Shown here: positions 1-7,947 of the stretch, one piece after another
How positions within the stretch are numbered: the first letter of the stretch is position 1
How the letters are laid out: every line of letters starts with the position of its first letter
NCBI GenBank assembly: GCA_016192035.1
Contig: JACPUW010000038.1
Location: forward strand, 1-64,000
Length of the DNA: 64,000 nt
From: Bacteroidota bacterium
GTDB lineage: Bacteria > Bacteroidota > Bacteroidia > CAILMK01 > JACPUW01
Reading direction: 5' to 3'
Notes under the pieces: generated by a model
What the model was told of the DNA's origin: nothing
The model's input: only the letters and a program-made list of their open reading frames with translations
Databases searched by the model: none
Translations under genes and position numbers: made by a program

Positions 1-2215
1 CAACCCCCACGTAGGGGCCGAACATGTTGGGGAAGCTGGACGTGAGGTGGTGGTCCTCGTCCTTCTGCACCCAGGCCGGGTCAAGCTCCCAGTTGTGCTG
101 GTTGGCACCGGGGTTCCAGCCCTTGAGCGCGGCGGCGTTGGAATACACCGACCCGCTGATGTAGGCCAGGTTGCCCCCCGTCTTGTAGTAGTCGTTGTAG
201 TCCCACTCCACAAACGTGGGATTGTAGGTGTAGATTAAATATCCAGTTCCTTCATAGTGGAATATGTTATTGCGTATGTCATTGTTGGTCATGTAGTACC
301 AGTAACACATATAGGATGAACTCCTGCCAAAAAGGGAATTGTGCCAGAAATTGGTGTACGACATGTAATAGCCATAATGGGAATAAGATGAGCCAGTGCC
401 AGTAGAAATCAAGACGTTATTGGCGAACATTGAACGCTGTTTCCCATTGTAGTTGTAGTAATTGGCATAAGCCAAATAGTTGTAGTACTCACAGCGGGCG
501 TAATTCCTCTGGATATCAAAATTGGATTGGTAGTACATAAGCATACCATAGTTGTAGGTGTACCTGAAGTCTTTTATGGTATTGTCGTGAAAAGTGAGGC
601 TATCACCATAGTACATATAAACACCATAATAGTATCCCTGCTCAAACTTGCAGCTATAGAACGAGTTGCCCTTGATAGGTGCAGTACTTCCCCCGCCGTA
701 CATCACGCAGTTGAAATAACCGCCACGTATTTGGCAATCGGTAAAGGTGTTGTAGTTGGCGTTGTTGCCCGAAGTGCTGTAGGAAGTACTGCTTCCAGAA
801 GCTACCAAGGCAATACTCGAAGAACTGGAAGAAGACAGGCTAGCTTGGATAACGCAGTTGTTGAACGAATTGTAATCGGCAGCACCCGTAAGGTGTACGG
901 CCCAGCCGTAAGTGGAGCCATTGGCCAGGATGCGCATGTTCTCAAAACTCATGTAGTCAGCCCCCGAAAGGGTAAGCGTATTGTCGCCGGTGGTAGAGCC
1001 GGTGTACTGCAGGGTCACGCTGTCAATGTGGGCACTTTTGAATTTGATGGTGTTGGTGGCCGAGGCGCCAAGTACGGTGCTGATGGAAACCTTTTCGGTG
1101 TAGGTGCCCGGCCTGACTATGAACTCCACGGGGCCACAGACCCCATAGGCGCTCAGGTCGGCGGCGGCGGCGGAGAACGACTTATAGTCGCCGTTGGTGC
1201 CTATGGTAAAGCGCCCGGAAAGAGAGGGCCCAAAACTCTTTTGCAGGGAGTCATTGGTGGTAACCGTGTCGGTTATGTTATTTGGGTTGGCCGTGGAAAC
1301 GGTGATGGTCCTGTTGGTATTAAAAAGCACCTTGCCCAGGAAAATTTGGGCTTCGGTCTTGCCCTTGCCGTTCGGCGTGTCCAGCAGGTTGGTATAAAGG
1401 ATGGGCTTCTGGGCCACCCCGTCCACCTTCCAGTTCACAGTAAGGGTGTCAATTTGATTGGTGCCAAAGTTCCCAATGGTGGCATACACACTTTGAGTAC
1501 CGCCGCAAAACACAGTGGGTGAATCGATGGAAACCACGCCGGCATTGTTGGGGCCCAGGCTCACCAAGTCCATGCCCAAAAGGTACATAAAACTGGAACT
1601 GGAACCCGACGCACTGGCAGATGTGGAGGGCGAGGCATAGTTCCTGGCGGCATTGGTGGCCGACCAGTTGGCTATGTAATAAAGGTTGTAGGTGGACTGT
1701 GATGGCCACGAGACATCCACCAGCAGGGGTTTTTTGGGATCATAATTGAAGGGGATAGTCAGCGGCACTTCACACCACTGATTCATGCCCCCTTTTATCT
1801 GGTAGTTTGATTGGTTGACCACCGTAGTCATATCGGTGGTATGCCAGGTGGTGGAGAGAGAGGTAATGCTGGGCTGGCCGATTTTGATAACCATGCTGGT
1901 GTAGGTGACCGGGCTGCTGAATGTACCCGAAGTAGGGTAGATGTACAGCTTGCTAATGGCCTGTCCACCAGGGGCTGCCTTTCTCGATTTGGTGTCGGTA
2001 AAGGCGTTGGCAGGGATGAGCATTTGCCCGCGCACACCGGCGGAGTTCCAACTAAATGGAATGGAGTTGCCCCCCGAAGGGGTAGTACCACCAGTATTGT
2101 CATACTGTGGCTTAAATTGGGCGTTTGCCGCTAAAGGCAACGTGCAGGAGGCGACCAGGGCGAATAGCCATAAGGCCATGCCGGGTCGTTTGGGAAGTAG
2201 GGTAAATGTGTACAT
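1..2215 (-). CDS. Secreted parallel beta-helix surface protein (3' end off the window)
   Basis: 738 codons are open from an ATG at 2215 to the left edge; the C-terminus lies outside. The N-terminus has a signal peptide (Lys/Arg, then a hydrophobic stretch ending LPLAANAQ). Residues about 30-210 form a domain with alternating Thr/Ser-rich strands. Residues about 223-320 form a CARDB-like module (NNAGVVSID, Cys-Gly, then KVDG) also found in the next gene. From about residue 340 the sequence reads GTNGDYKSFSAA and VRPGTYTEKV, followed by short Asn/Gly/Tyr-rich repeats typical of right-handed beta-helix (pectin-lyase fold) surface proteins. A T9SS sorting domain is likely in the missing end, by analogy with the neighbours. 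The substrate is unknown; carbohydrate binding or cleavage is only a guess. Residues about 500-660 are unusually rich in paired tyrosines. Confidence 0.85.
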   Translation of the reverse strand, partial: MYTFTLLPKRPGMALWLFALVASCTLPLAANAQFKPQYDNTGGTTPSGGNSIPFSWNSAGVRGQMLIPANAFTDTKSRKAAPGGQAISKLYIYPTSGTFSSPVTYTSMVIKIGQPSITSLSTTWHTTDMTTVVNQSNYQIKGGMNQWCEVPLTIPFNYDPKKPLLVDVSWPSQSTYNLYYIANWSATNAARNYASPSTSASASGSSSSFMYLLGMDLVSLGPNNAGVVSIDSPTVFCGGTQSVYATIGNFGTNQIDTLTVNWKVDGVAQKPILYTNLLDTPNGKGKTEAQIFLGKVLFNTNRTITVSTANPNNITDTVTTNDSLQKSFGPSLSGRFTIGTNGDYKSFSAAAADLSAYGVCGPVEFIVRPGTYTEKVSISTVLGASATNTIKFKSAHIDSVTLQYTGSTTGDNTLTLSGADYMSFENMRILANGSTYGWAVHLTGAADYNSFNNCVIQASLSSSSSSSIALVASGSSTSYSTSGNNANYNTFTDCQIRGGYFNCVMYGGGSTAPIKGNSFYSCKFEQGYYYGVYMYYGDSLTFHDNTIKDFRYTYNYGMLMYYQSNFDIQRNYARCEYYNYLAYANYYNYNGKQRSMFANNVLISTGTGSSYSHYGYYMSYTNFWHNSLFGRSSSYMCYWYYMTNNDIRNNIFHYEGTGYLIYTYNPTFVEWDYNDYYKTGGNLAYISGSVYSNAAALKGWNPGANQHNWELDPAWVQKDEDHHLTSSFPNMFGPYVGV

Positions 2216-2669
2216 AAAGAAGGGTTTAATAGAATGTGACAACAATAGTACGGCTATTAAAGAAAAAATTGTTGCTCTTTCAGATTTTTTTCGTTGGGTT
2301 TGGGCAATACGTGCATATACGCCTATCACAGGGCTTTGGATCGGTGCCGGCGTGAGGGGAATTGGGTTTGGTGTGGTTGATAGATAGCTTTGGCAGCTGT
2401 GTAAGCGTACAAAAAACGCGCGTAAAGGGTCGGCAAGGCGGGGGAAGCCGAAGGCGGAATGGCAAGCCGTAAGTACACTGCCTGAATGACTGTGCATGAG
2501 CGGTATGTGGTATTTGAGCCGGTAGGATGGAAAGTGGGGCACTTTTTATTTCAATCAACATGAAAAAAATGTCCATTGGGTAGGCCCCACTGGGCAAAGG
2601 ACATGCTAGGTGGGGCGGCGGCGCAGGGATGTGGGCAGAATTGTGGGGCAAAACCGGGTGAGCTAAATC
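2216..2669. other. Non-coding spacer
   Basis: The stretch between the beta-helix gene and the terminator of the PKD gene holds no convincing gene. Reading frames here lack the codon pattern and signal peptides of the neighbours. It must carry the promoter of the beta-helix gene. The closest -7 match upstream of 2215 is TACTATTG at about 2246-2253, one base off TAnnTTTG, which is too weak to call. Confidence 0.5.
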
Positions 2670-2705
2670 AAAAAGGGGCTGCCCATAGCAGGACAGCCCC
2701 TTTTT
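2670..2705 (-). terminator. Intrinsic terminator of the PKD-protein gene
   Basis: A 12-bp stem (2670-2681 pairing with 2694-2705) closes a 12-nt loop. On the minus strand it ends in a run of T. It lies 22 nt past the stop codon of the PKD-domain gene, where a rho-independent terminator is expected. Confidence 0.85.
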
Positions 2706-2727
2706 GGCATGTACCATTGATGAAGAT

Positions 2728-5700
2728 CTATTGGCCTTTGACAATGCGTTGGTGGTGTACGGCTTGGTCAATGACCATTCGTACCATGTACACGCCCGAT
2801 GGTCCGGGGATGGTGCATTTGTGGAGGTGGCCACCGGCTTGTTGCCATTGATTTACCAGTCCCACTATTCGCTTGCCGTCTAAGGAGTACACTTCTATGA
2901 TGACATTGCCCGGCTTTTGAAGCTGGTAGGCAATGTTGGTTTCGGTTTCAAATGGGTTGGGGAATACCTGGAAAGGGCCTGGCGGGTTTCCATTTTCGGC
3001 GATGCCGGTGCTGACGGTGATTTGCACGGTTTCCTCTGAAACACAACCATTGATGTCAGTAGTGGTGAGGGCCACGTCATACAGGCCATCGGCGGTATAG
3101 GTATGGGCAGGGGCCACATTGGCTGAAGTGTTGCCATCACCAAAATCCCATAGATAGGAAACCAGGGTGGAATCATCCGGCGCAAAGTGATATAGGCCGG
3201 CGCCATTGTGATCAAACGAGAAAGTGGCCACGGGCAATGGATAAATTTCCACGGTGTCCTGTGTACTGGCCGTGCATCCGTCTTCGGTGGTTACTAACAG
3301 CCCCACGATATAGGTGCCGTGCTGTGAATAGATGTGCTTGGGGTGCTGGGCAGCCGATGTATTGCCATCGCCCAGCGTCCATTGGTAATCAAGGGAATCA
3401 GAAGTTGTGGTACTCTGGTTGTCAAAAGACACTTCCTTGCCCTGGCACACACTGGCTGCGGCAAAGAGTGCGGTGGGCACGGGGAAAACCTCTACCTCAT
3501 GTATGGCGGTATCGAGGCAGCCGCCGGTACCGGTGGCTATGAGCTGCACGGCATACAACCCGGGCTTGTTGAAGGTGTAGCTGGGATCGGTGTCGGCACC
3601 TAGGTCCTTGAGTCCTGCGGTCCAGGCATATGCGGTAATGCTTCCGGTGCCTATGGTGGTGGTGTTGGTAAACAAGGTGGGATTGCCCTGACACACATTG
3701 GTAGCGCTGAAACCGGCTACGGGTATGTCATACACTTCCACCTTGACCTGTGCTGAATCAGGGCAGCCTTGTGCAGAAATTACCTTCATTTTCACTTTAT
3801 ATAGGCCTGGGGCGGCATATCGGTGGGTTGGCTTTAGGTCGGTAGCCGTAGAGCCATCGCCAAAGTCCCAGAGGTATGTAAGGGCATCGGTACCGGTGTA
3901 GGTGGTGGCATTGCCAAAAGAAACCAGGTCCATCTTACAGGCATCCATGCCGCTAATGGCTGCTTCGGGCGCGGGGTGTACCACGGTTTGGCCTTTGATG
4001 CGCTTAAAGCAGCCCTGATCTGAAGTGGCGGTAAGGAATACGGTATAGGTGCCTGGCGATTTGTACAAATGGGTGGCTTTTTGACGGCCGGATGTATCGC
4101 CATCACCAAACTCCCATAAGTAGCCCACTATGCTGCCGGTGGCAATGGTAGAAGAGTCTAGGAATACCACGGCGCTGCTGTCGCAACCGGCCAAGGTGCC
4201 AAACTTGGGCTCAGGTATATCATACACTACCACAGACTTGCTCACGGATGCTCGGCACCCAAAAGGTGAAGTCGCTTGGAGGGTAACGGTATAAGTACCT
4301 GGCCCCTTATAGAGTTTATAGGTATTCATAAGTTTGGATGTGGTATTGTCACCAAAATCCCATACATACTTATTGTCAGCCCCTCCTTTTGACTTATTGG
4401 TGAGCACCACCAGTTTGCCGTCGCAGGCATTGGTGGGGGTAAATGCGGTGTGGGGCCTGGGGTGTACAAAGAAATGGTGGGCAAGCACGGTATCACAGCC
4501 CCCGGTGCCTACCGACACAGAGATTTGGATCTTGAACACATAGTTTTCTTCGCTGGTATCGGCCACGTACTGGAGCAAGTAGTTGCTGGCGCCCGAGGGC
4601 TTGGTGGTTAGGGTGTCCACGGGGGCCTTGCTGTTTCCTTCCATCTTGATATAGTTGATCTTCCAGCCGGTGCCCAGGTCGGCACTGGTATATCCTGAAG
4701 GCGGTGTGAGCTCATAGGTAAGGGTATCGCCCACGCACACGGTATCAGGCCAAGCGGAGGTGCCCGCGCCCATAAGCCCCTGGAAAATGGATCCATAGAC
4801 TATGTCCACGCCCCTGATCTCTGCCTTTAGGGAAGCCACAAGGGTATCGTCAAAATTGATGGTGTCGGCCACGCCGTTGGGATATGCTGTCCAGGCCTTG
4901 ATGGTGTGGGTGCCATTGCTCAGGTTTAGGGTGCTGTCAAGTGTAACGGTGAGCCGGTTGCCCTTTTTGCTGAAATTGGTGTCAATGGGAGTTTTTACCT
5001 TGACCGGGGGCTGCATTTTGCCATCCACCGACCATAAAACCCGAACGCTGTCAATGATGTTTAGGCCATTGTTTACCACGCGTACCTTCACGTCGTTTTT
5101 GCCACAGGAGGCGCCTGTGGGCGAGGTAAGGAGCTCAATGCCCGCATTGTTTCGCGAAGGCGGGGCATAGATGAACGACACATCGTCCACCCAAAATGAG
5201 GCATCCTTATCGGACGGGTAAAGGTCAAGGAATGCCACCTTGTTGACACTGTTGGCAAAGTAGCCGATATATGCCCCATCTATATAGACGTGCCATTCGT
5301 TGCGGGTAAGGTTTATGTACATCTTGAATTCAAACCACTTGCCCTGAGGGTAGGTGGTTTGGTACATGGTGCCGGTAGAAAGGTTGCTGAATACGAGGTC
5401 GCCATTGGATTTAAAATTGATTTCAACGGCCCAGGTAACGCCCACGCTGGAAGCGCCCTGAAAGTTGAAATAGGCTGTTTTTGCGTTGGGAATCTTCATC
5501 ATGTGGCGGTAGAGAAACTGGCCTTTTTCATGCAAGCCTCCAAAAGGCAGGACCACGTCTTCAGGGCCGGGGCCGGCACTAAAATAGATGGACTTGGATC
5601 CGCTGTAGGCATCGCTGTTGGTCACGCGTACATCGTCGCCGGATGTGCTGGGGGTGCCGCTCCAGGTGTCCCAAACCGAGGATGTCTGGGCTAGCCAGGC

Positions 5701-5808
5701 ATTGGTGGCGTAGCTCTCAAAATTGTCGGAAAATGACTTGCCCGATTGGGCGTTGGCCGTGGCAACGACGGCCATAAGTACCAGAAAATGGGTAAAATGC
5801 TTGGTCAT
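2728..5808 (-). CDS. T9SS type A cargo with jelly-roll, CARDB-like and six PKD domains
   Basis: 1026 aa from the ATG at 5808; a start 11 codons further up is possible, but the signal peptide (TKHFTHFLVLMAVVATANAQ) begins here. Residues about 20-215 look like a concanavalin/LamG-type jelly roll (FSDNFESY near the start, WVDDVSF at the end). A CARDB-like module follows (NNAGIELL, Cys-Gly, WSVDGK), then about 130 residues without a clear family. Six PKD domains come next, most with WDFGDG-like cores followed by GTYTV-type strands. The fourth is degenerate, with WTAGL in place of the core. The last 80 residues are a type A sorting domain (VFPNPF, GVYMVRM, final basic strand). It is presumably exported by T9SS and attached to the cell surface. 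Adhesion or polysaccharide binding is likely but not shown. Confidence 0.85.
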   Translation of the reverse strand: MTKHFTHFLVLMAVVATANAQSGKSFSDNFESYATNAWLAQTSSVWDTWSGTPSTSGDDVRVTNSDAYSGSKSIYFSAGPGPEDVVLPFGGLHEKGQFLYRHMMKIPNAKTAYFNFQGASSVGVTWAVEINFKSNGDLVFSNLSTGTMYQTTYPQGKWFEFKMYINLTRNEWHVYIDGAYIGYFANSVNKVAFLDLYPSDKDASFWVDDVSFIYAPPSRNNAGIELLTSPTGASCGKNDVKVRVVNNGLNIIDSVRVLWSVDGKMQPPVKVKTPIDTNFSKKGNRLTVTLDSTLNLSNGTHTIKAWTAYPNGVADTINFDDTLVASLKAEIRGVDIVYGSIFQGLMGAGTSAWPDTVCVGDTLTYELTPPSGYTSADLGTGWKINYIKMEGNSKAPVDTLTTKPSGASNYLLQYVADTSEENYVFKIQISVSVGTGGCDTVLAHHFFVHPRPHTAFTPTNACDGKLVVLTNKSKGGADNKYVWDFGDNTTSKLMNTYKLYKGPGTYTVTLQATSPFGCRASVSKSVVVYDIPEPKFGTLAGCDSSAVVFLDSSTIATGSIVGYLWEFGDGDTSGRQKATHLYKSPGTYTVFLTATSDQGCFKRIKGQTVVHPAPEAAISGMDACKMDLVSFGNATTYTGTDALTYLWDFGDGSTATDLKPTHRYAAPGLYKVKMKVISAQGCPDSAQVKVEVYDIPVAGFSATNVCQGNPTLFTNTTTIGTGSITAYAWTAGLKDLGADTDPSYTFNKPGLYAVQLIATGTGGCLDTAIHEVEVFPVPTALFAAASVCQGKEVSFDNQSTTTSDSLDYQWTLGDGNTSAAQHPKHIYSQHGTYIVGLLVTTEDGCTASTQDTVEIYPLPVATFSFDHNGAGLYHFAPDDSTLVSYLWDFGDGNTSANVAPAHTYTADGLYDVALTTTDINGCVSEETVQITVSTGIAENGNPPGPFQVFPNPFETETNIAYQLQKPGNVIIEVYSLDGKRIVGLVNQWQQAGGHLHKCTIPGPSGVYMVRMVIDQAVHHQRIVKGQ

Positions 5809-6112
5809 AGTTTTGGGGATTTGATTATGAAACTTGTACATAGGTATGCATTCGATGCATCGAATTAAGGCATATTTTCATGCAATTTACATTTTTCCAC
5901 CGTGGGGACAAAAAAAAGGCGATTGGAGCAAATCTTTCAGGAGGCGAAAAATTGTCGGGACTCCCTGTATGGCAAGGGCCATGGCGTGATACGGCCGGGC
6001 TGCCACAAGTATAGAAATGGGGGCTACACAGGATGTGGGCATCTTTGAGATAATGGGTATAAAACGCTCTGGTTCTATATGTTAAACATGATAAAATGCT
6101 AAAAATAATGGC
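5809..6112. promoter_or_regulatory. Upstream region of the PKD gene with a 16-bp perfect palindrome
   Basis: No gene is visible. A perfect 16-bp palindrome, ATTCGATGCATCGAAT, sits at 5850-5865, 42 nt upstream of the start codon of the PKD-domain gene, where an operator could lie. No exact TAnnTTTG element was found around it. The rest of the stretch shows nothing I can name. Confidence 0.45.
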
Positions 6113-6143
6113 AAAAAAAAGCGGCCCGGAGGCCGCCTTTTTT
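6113..6143 (-). terminator. Intrinsic terminator of the 310-codon lipoprotein gene
   Basis: A GC-rich 6-bp stem, GCGGCC (6121-6126) with GGCCGC (6131-6136), closes a 4-nt loop and is flanked by A and T runs that extend the pairing. It begins about 23 nt past the stop codon on the minus strand. Confidence 0.85.
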
Positions 6144-6165
6144 ATTGTGTCATGGAAAGGTGCGC

Positions 6166-7095
6166 TTATTCGCCCCTCACCACTACGTCAATTTCTATGT
6201 AGTCGGTAGAATTCATGGTGCCTTCAATTTTTCGCACTATGAAGAAACCTTTCTTGGCGCCTTTGTCGGCATCAAGGGTAAAGGCCACCAGGTCATTCAC
6301 GGCCAGGTTGATTACGTCACCATCGGCATCGTCCATAAAGTTGGCGCCGAGCATATCCCAGTGTGCATCAAAGTTGGTGTTGTTTGAAATCATATCGAAG
6401 TGGCCCGACTCCATGCTGGAAAGTTTCATCAGGGTTTCGTTGCGGGTGCCCCATGCGCTCAGGTCATAAATACCAGATGGGTAGGTGGCAGGGCTTACTA
6501 TGCTGGCCATATCAGAGTTGCCATAGTAGTAGCCAAAATCGATAAGGGGCGAAACGGTTTCGGTGGTATTTTCTATGTCGTTTCGGGAGTAGGTATTGCC
6601 ATTGTCGGTAGAAAGGAAAGTTTTGCTTGATTTGTCGAGTACGGGTGCGTACATCAACCGGGCGGTGTATTTCACCACGTCCACTGGCGCAGCTTCGGCA
6701 TCAATGGTAATGGTTTTCTCGTCGCTGAGGCCTTCGTCGTCAATACCGGCTATGGTGATGGTCACGTCTTGGTCCACATCGTCGGCCACTACTTCATAGC
6801 CAAAGGTGTAGGTGTAGCTGGTTTGGCCTTCGGTGTCGCGTGATTTCTCCACCAGGTTGGCGGATCCTTTGCTGATGCGCAGGGTGTTGAAACCACCTTC
6901 GGCGGTCACGGTAATGTCTAGGATGAGCGAATCACCTACCATACCGGTGAAAGTGCTGGTGCCGGCATCCCAACCATCGCTGTTGGATGTTACTACCACC
7001 ACCGGTGGTTCGTCTTCGGGCGGGGTACAGGCATTGAACAAACTAACAGAGCCCAATAACAACAGGCTCAAGGAATAAACAAGAACTCTTTTCAT
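6166..7095 (-). CDS. Predicted lipoprotein with Ig-like N-terminal region, unknown function
   Basis: 309 aa. The N-terminus is a lipoprotein signal peptide: MKR, a Leu/Ser-rich core, then the lipobox FNAC at about residues 20-23, so the mature protein should be lipid-anchored. Pro and acidic residues follow the cysteine. Residues about 40-130 have the alternating pattern of an Ig/PKD-like beta-sandwich (ITVTAEGGFNTLRISKG, then DVTITIAGIDDEG). The rest holds DFGYYYG and WDMLGANF and matches no family I recognise. It has its own terminator and is separated from the upstream YceI-like gene by 75 nt. It may be an outer-surface lipoprotein of the kind common near T9SS genes; no enzymatic motif is visible. 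Confidence 0.8.
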   Translation of the reverse strand: MKRVLVYSLSLLLLGSVSLFNACTPPEDEPPVVVVTSNSDGWDAGTSTFTGMVGDSLILDITVTAEGGFNTLRISKGSANLVEKSRDTEGQTSYTYTFGYEVVADDVDQDVTITIAGIDDEGLSDEKTITIDAEAAPVDVVKYTARLMYAPVLDKSSKTFLSTDNGNTYSRNDIENTTETVSPLIDFGYYYGNSDMASIVSPATYPSGIYDLSAWGTRNETLMKLSSMESGHFDMISNNTNFDAHWDMLGANFMDDADGDVINLAVNDLVAFTLDADKGAKKGFFIVRKIEGTMNSTDYIEIDVVVRGE

Positions 7096-7170
7096 GATGA
7101 TGATTTGGTTTAGGGTGCAAATTTGGTCATTAATTTGGTAACCTGCTACGTGTTAAGCGGCATTAACATT

Positions 7171-7851
7171 TTAATTGGTACCGGCACAATCCTTTTTGAG
7201 GAAACCGGTAACGGCCACTGAAACATTGGGCCAGAGGATGCTTTTCTGGCCTGGGGCCTCGCGGTGCAGGTCTTCACAAACTTTGTTGAGGGCGGCAATG
7301 GCCTGCAAGCCATCAAATTGGGTCATGTCGAGTTCAAATGCCATGCGGATGTTGCCATTAGCCAGGGTGTAGGTGCCCGGCACCTGGTGGGTTACTTCAT
7401 TGAGGGTGATGCTGGCCATGAGCTTGCCTTCGGTTTCGGTGCCCGATACTTCCACGATTTGGCCCATGATGGTTGCCGTGTTTTTTAGGTTGCCCCAGAA
7501 GTGGTCCTTTATCTTGTTGTCGCGGTCATCATTTGCTGTGTTGGTGCCCTGCACGGGGATGCGAAACTCCATGGCATTGAGCACTTGAGCCAGTAGGCCT
7601 GACTCGGTAAGCGGATATACTTCTACTTGGTTAAAGGTGCCTCCTACCCCGGTCTTTCCTTCAAACTTATAGGCTGTAAATGAGACGGTGGTACTGTCAT
7701 GCACATAGGTGTAGGTACATGTAGCGGTGGTGCCGGTGTTTTCTTGGGGCGTGACGGGCTGGGGGGGCTGTGGGGACTGGGGCTGGCTACCACATGACAA
7801 CAAACTGATGATGAGCGCGGTGGCTAGGGCATGGGTGGCTGGTGATGGCAT
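7171..7851 (-). CDS. YceI-like lipoprotein
   Basis: 226 aa with a lipoprotein signal (LLSC lipobox at about residues 17-20) and a Pro/Gln-rich linker. The body reads VSFTAYKFEGKTGVGGTF, then a region with NDDRDNKIKDHFW, and a C-terminal strand WPNVSVAVTGFLKK. This order of strands matches the YceI family, a lipocalin-like fold that binds isoprenoid or amphiphilic ligands in the periplasm. The length suits one YceI domain plus anchor. It is divergently transcribed from the BNR-repeat gene, 96 nt apart. The ligand is unknown. The family call rests on pattern reading and should be confirmed by a profile search. Confidence 0.7.
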   Translation of the reverse strand: MPSPATHALATALIISLLSCGSQPQSPQPPQPVTPQENTGTTATCTYTYVHDSTTVSFTAYKFEGKTGVGGTFNQVEVYPLTESGLLAQVLNAMEFRIPVQGTNTANDDRDNKIKDHFWGNLKNTATIMGQIVEVSGTETEGKLMASITLNEVTHQVPGTYTLANGNIRMAFELDMTQFDGLQAIAALNKVCEDLHREAPGQKSILWPNVSVAVTGFLKKDCAGTN

Positions 7852-7871
7852 ACTTTGGTTTTTTTATGGGG

Positions 7872-7879
7872 CAAATCTA
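7872..7879 (-). promoter_or_regulatory. Candidate -7 promoter element of the YceI-like gene
   Basis: The minus strand reads TAGATTTG, an exact match to the Bacteroidota -7 consensus TAnnTTTG, 21 nt upstream of the start codon at 7851. No convincing -33 TTG was found, so the call rests on the -7 box and its position. Confidence 0.5.
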
Positions 7880-7947
7880 GGCTTTGACCGTAAGCCCCCT
7901 GAACCAGGGGGCTAATATTGCGTTTTGCTAAGCACAGCCCAAACCAT

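Noticed and set aside
527-1522. A 331-aa plus-strand reading frame
   Set aside because: It is antisense to the beta-helix CDS, which has a signal peptide and clear repeats; no family pattern in the plus frame.
2280-2834. A 184-aa minus-strand frame
   Set aside because: It overlaps the end of the PKD gene and its terminator; no recognisable sequence.
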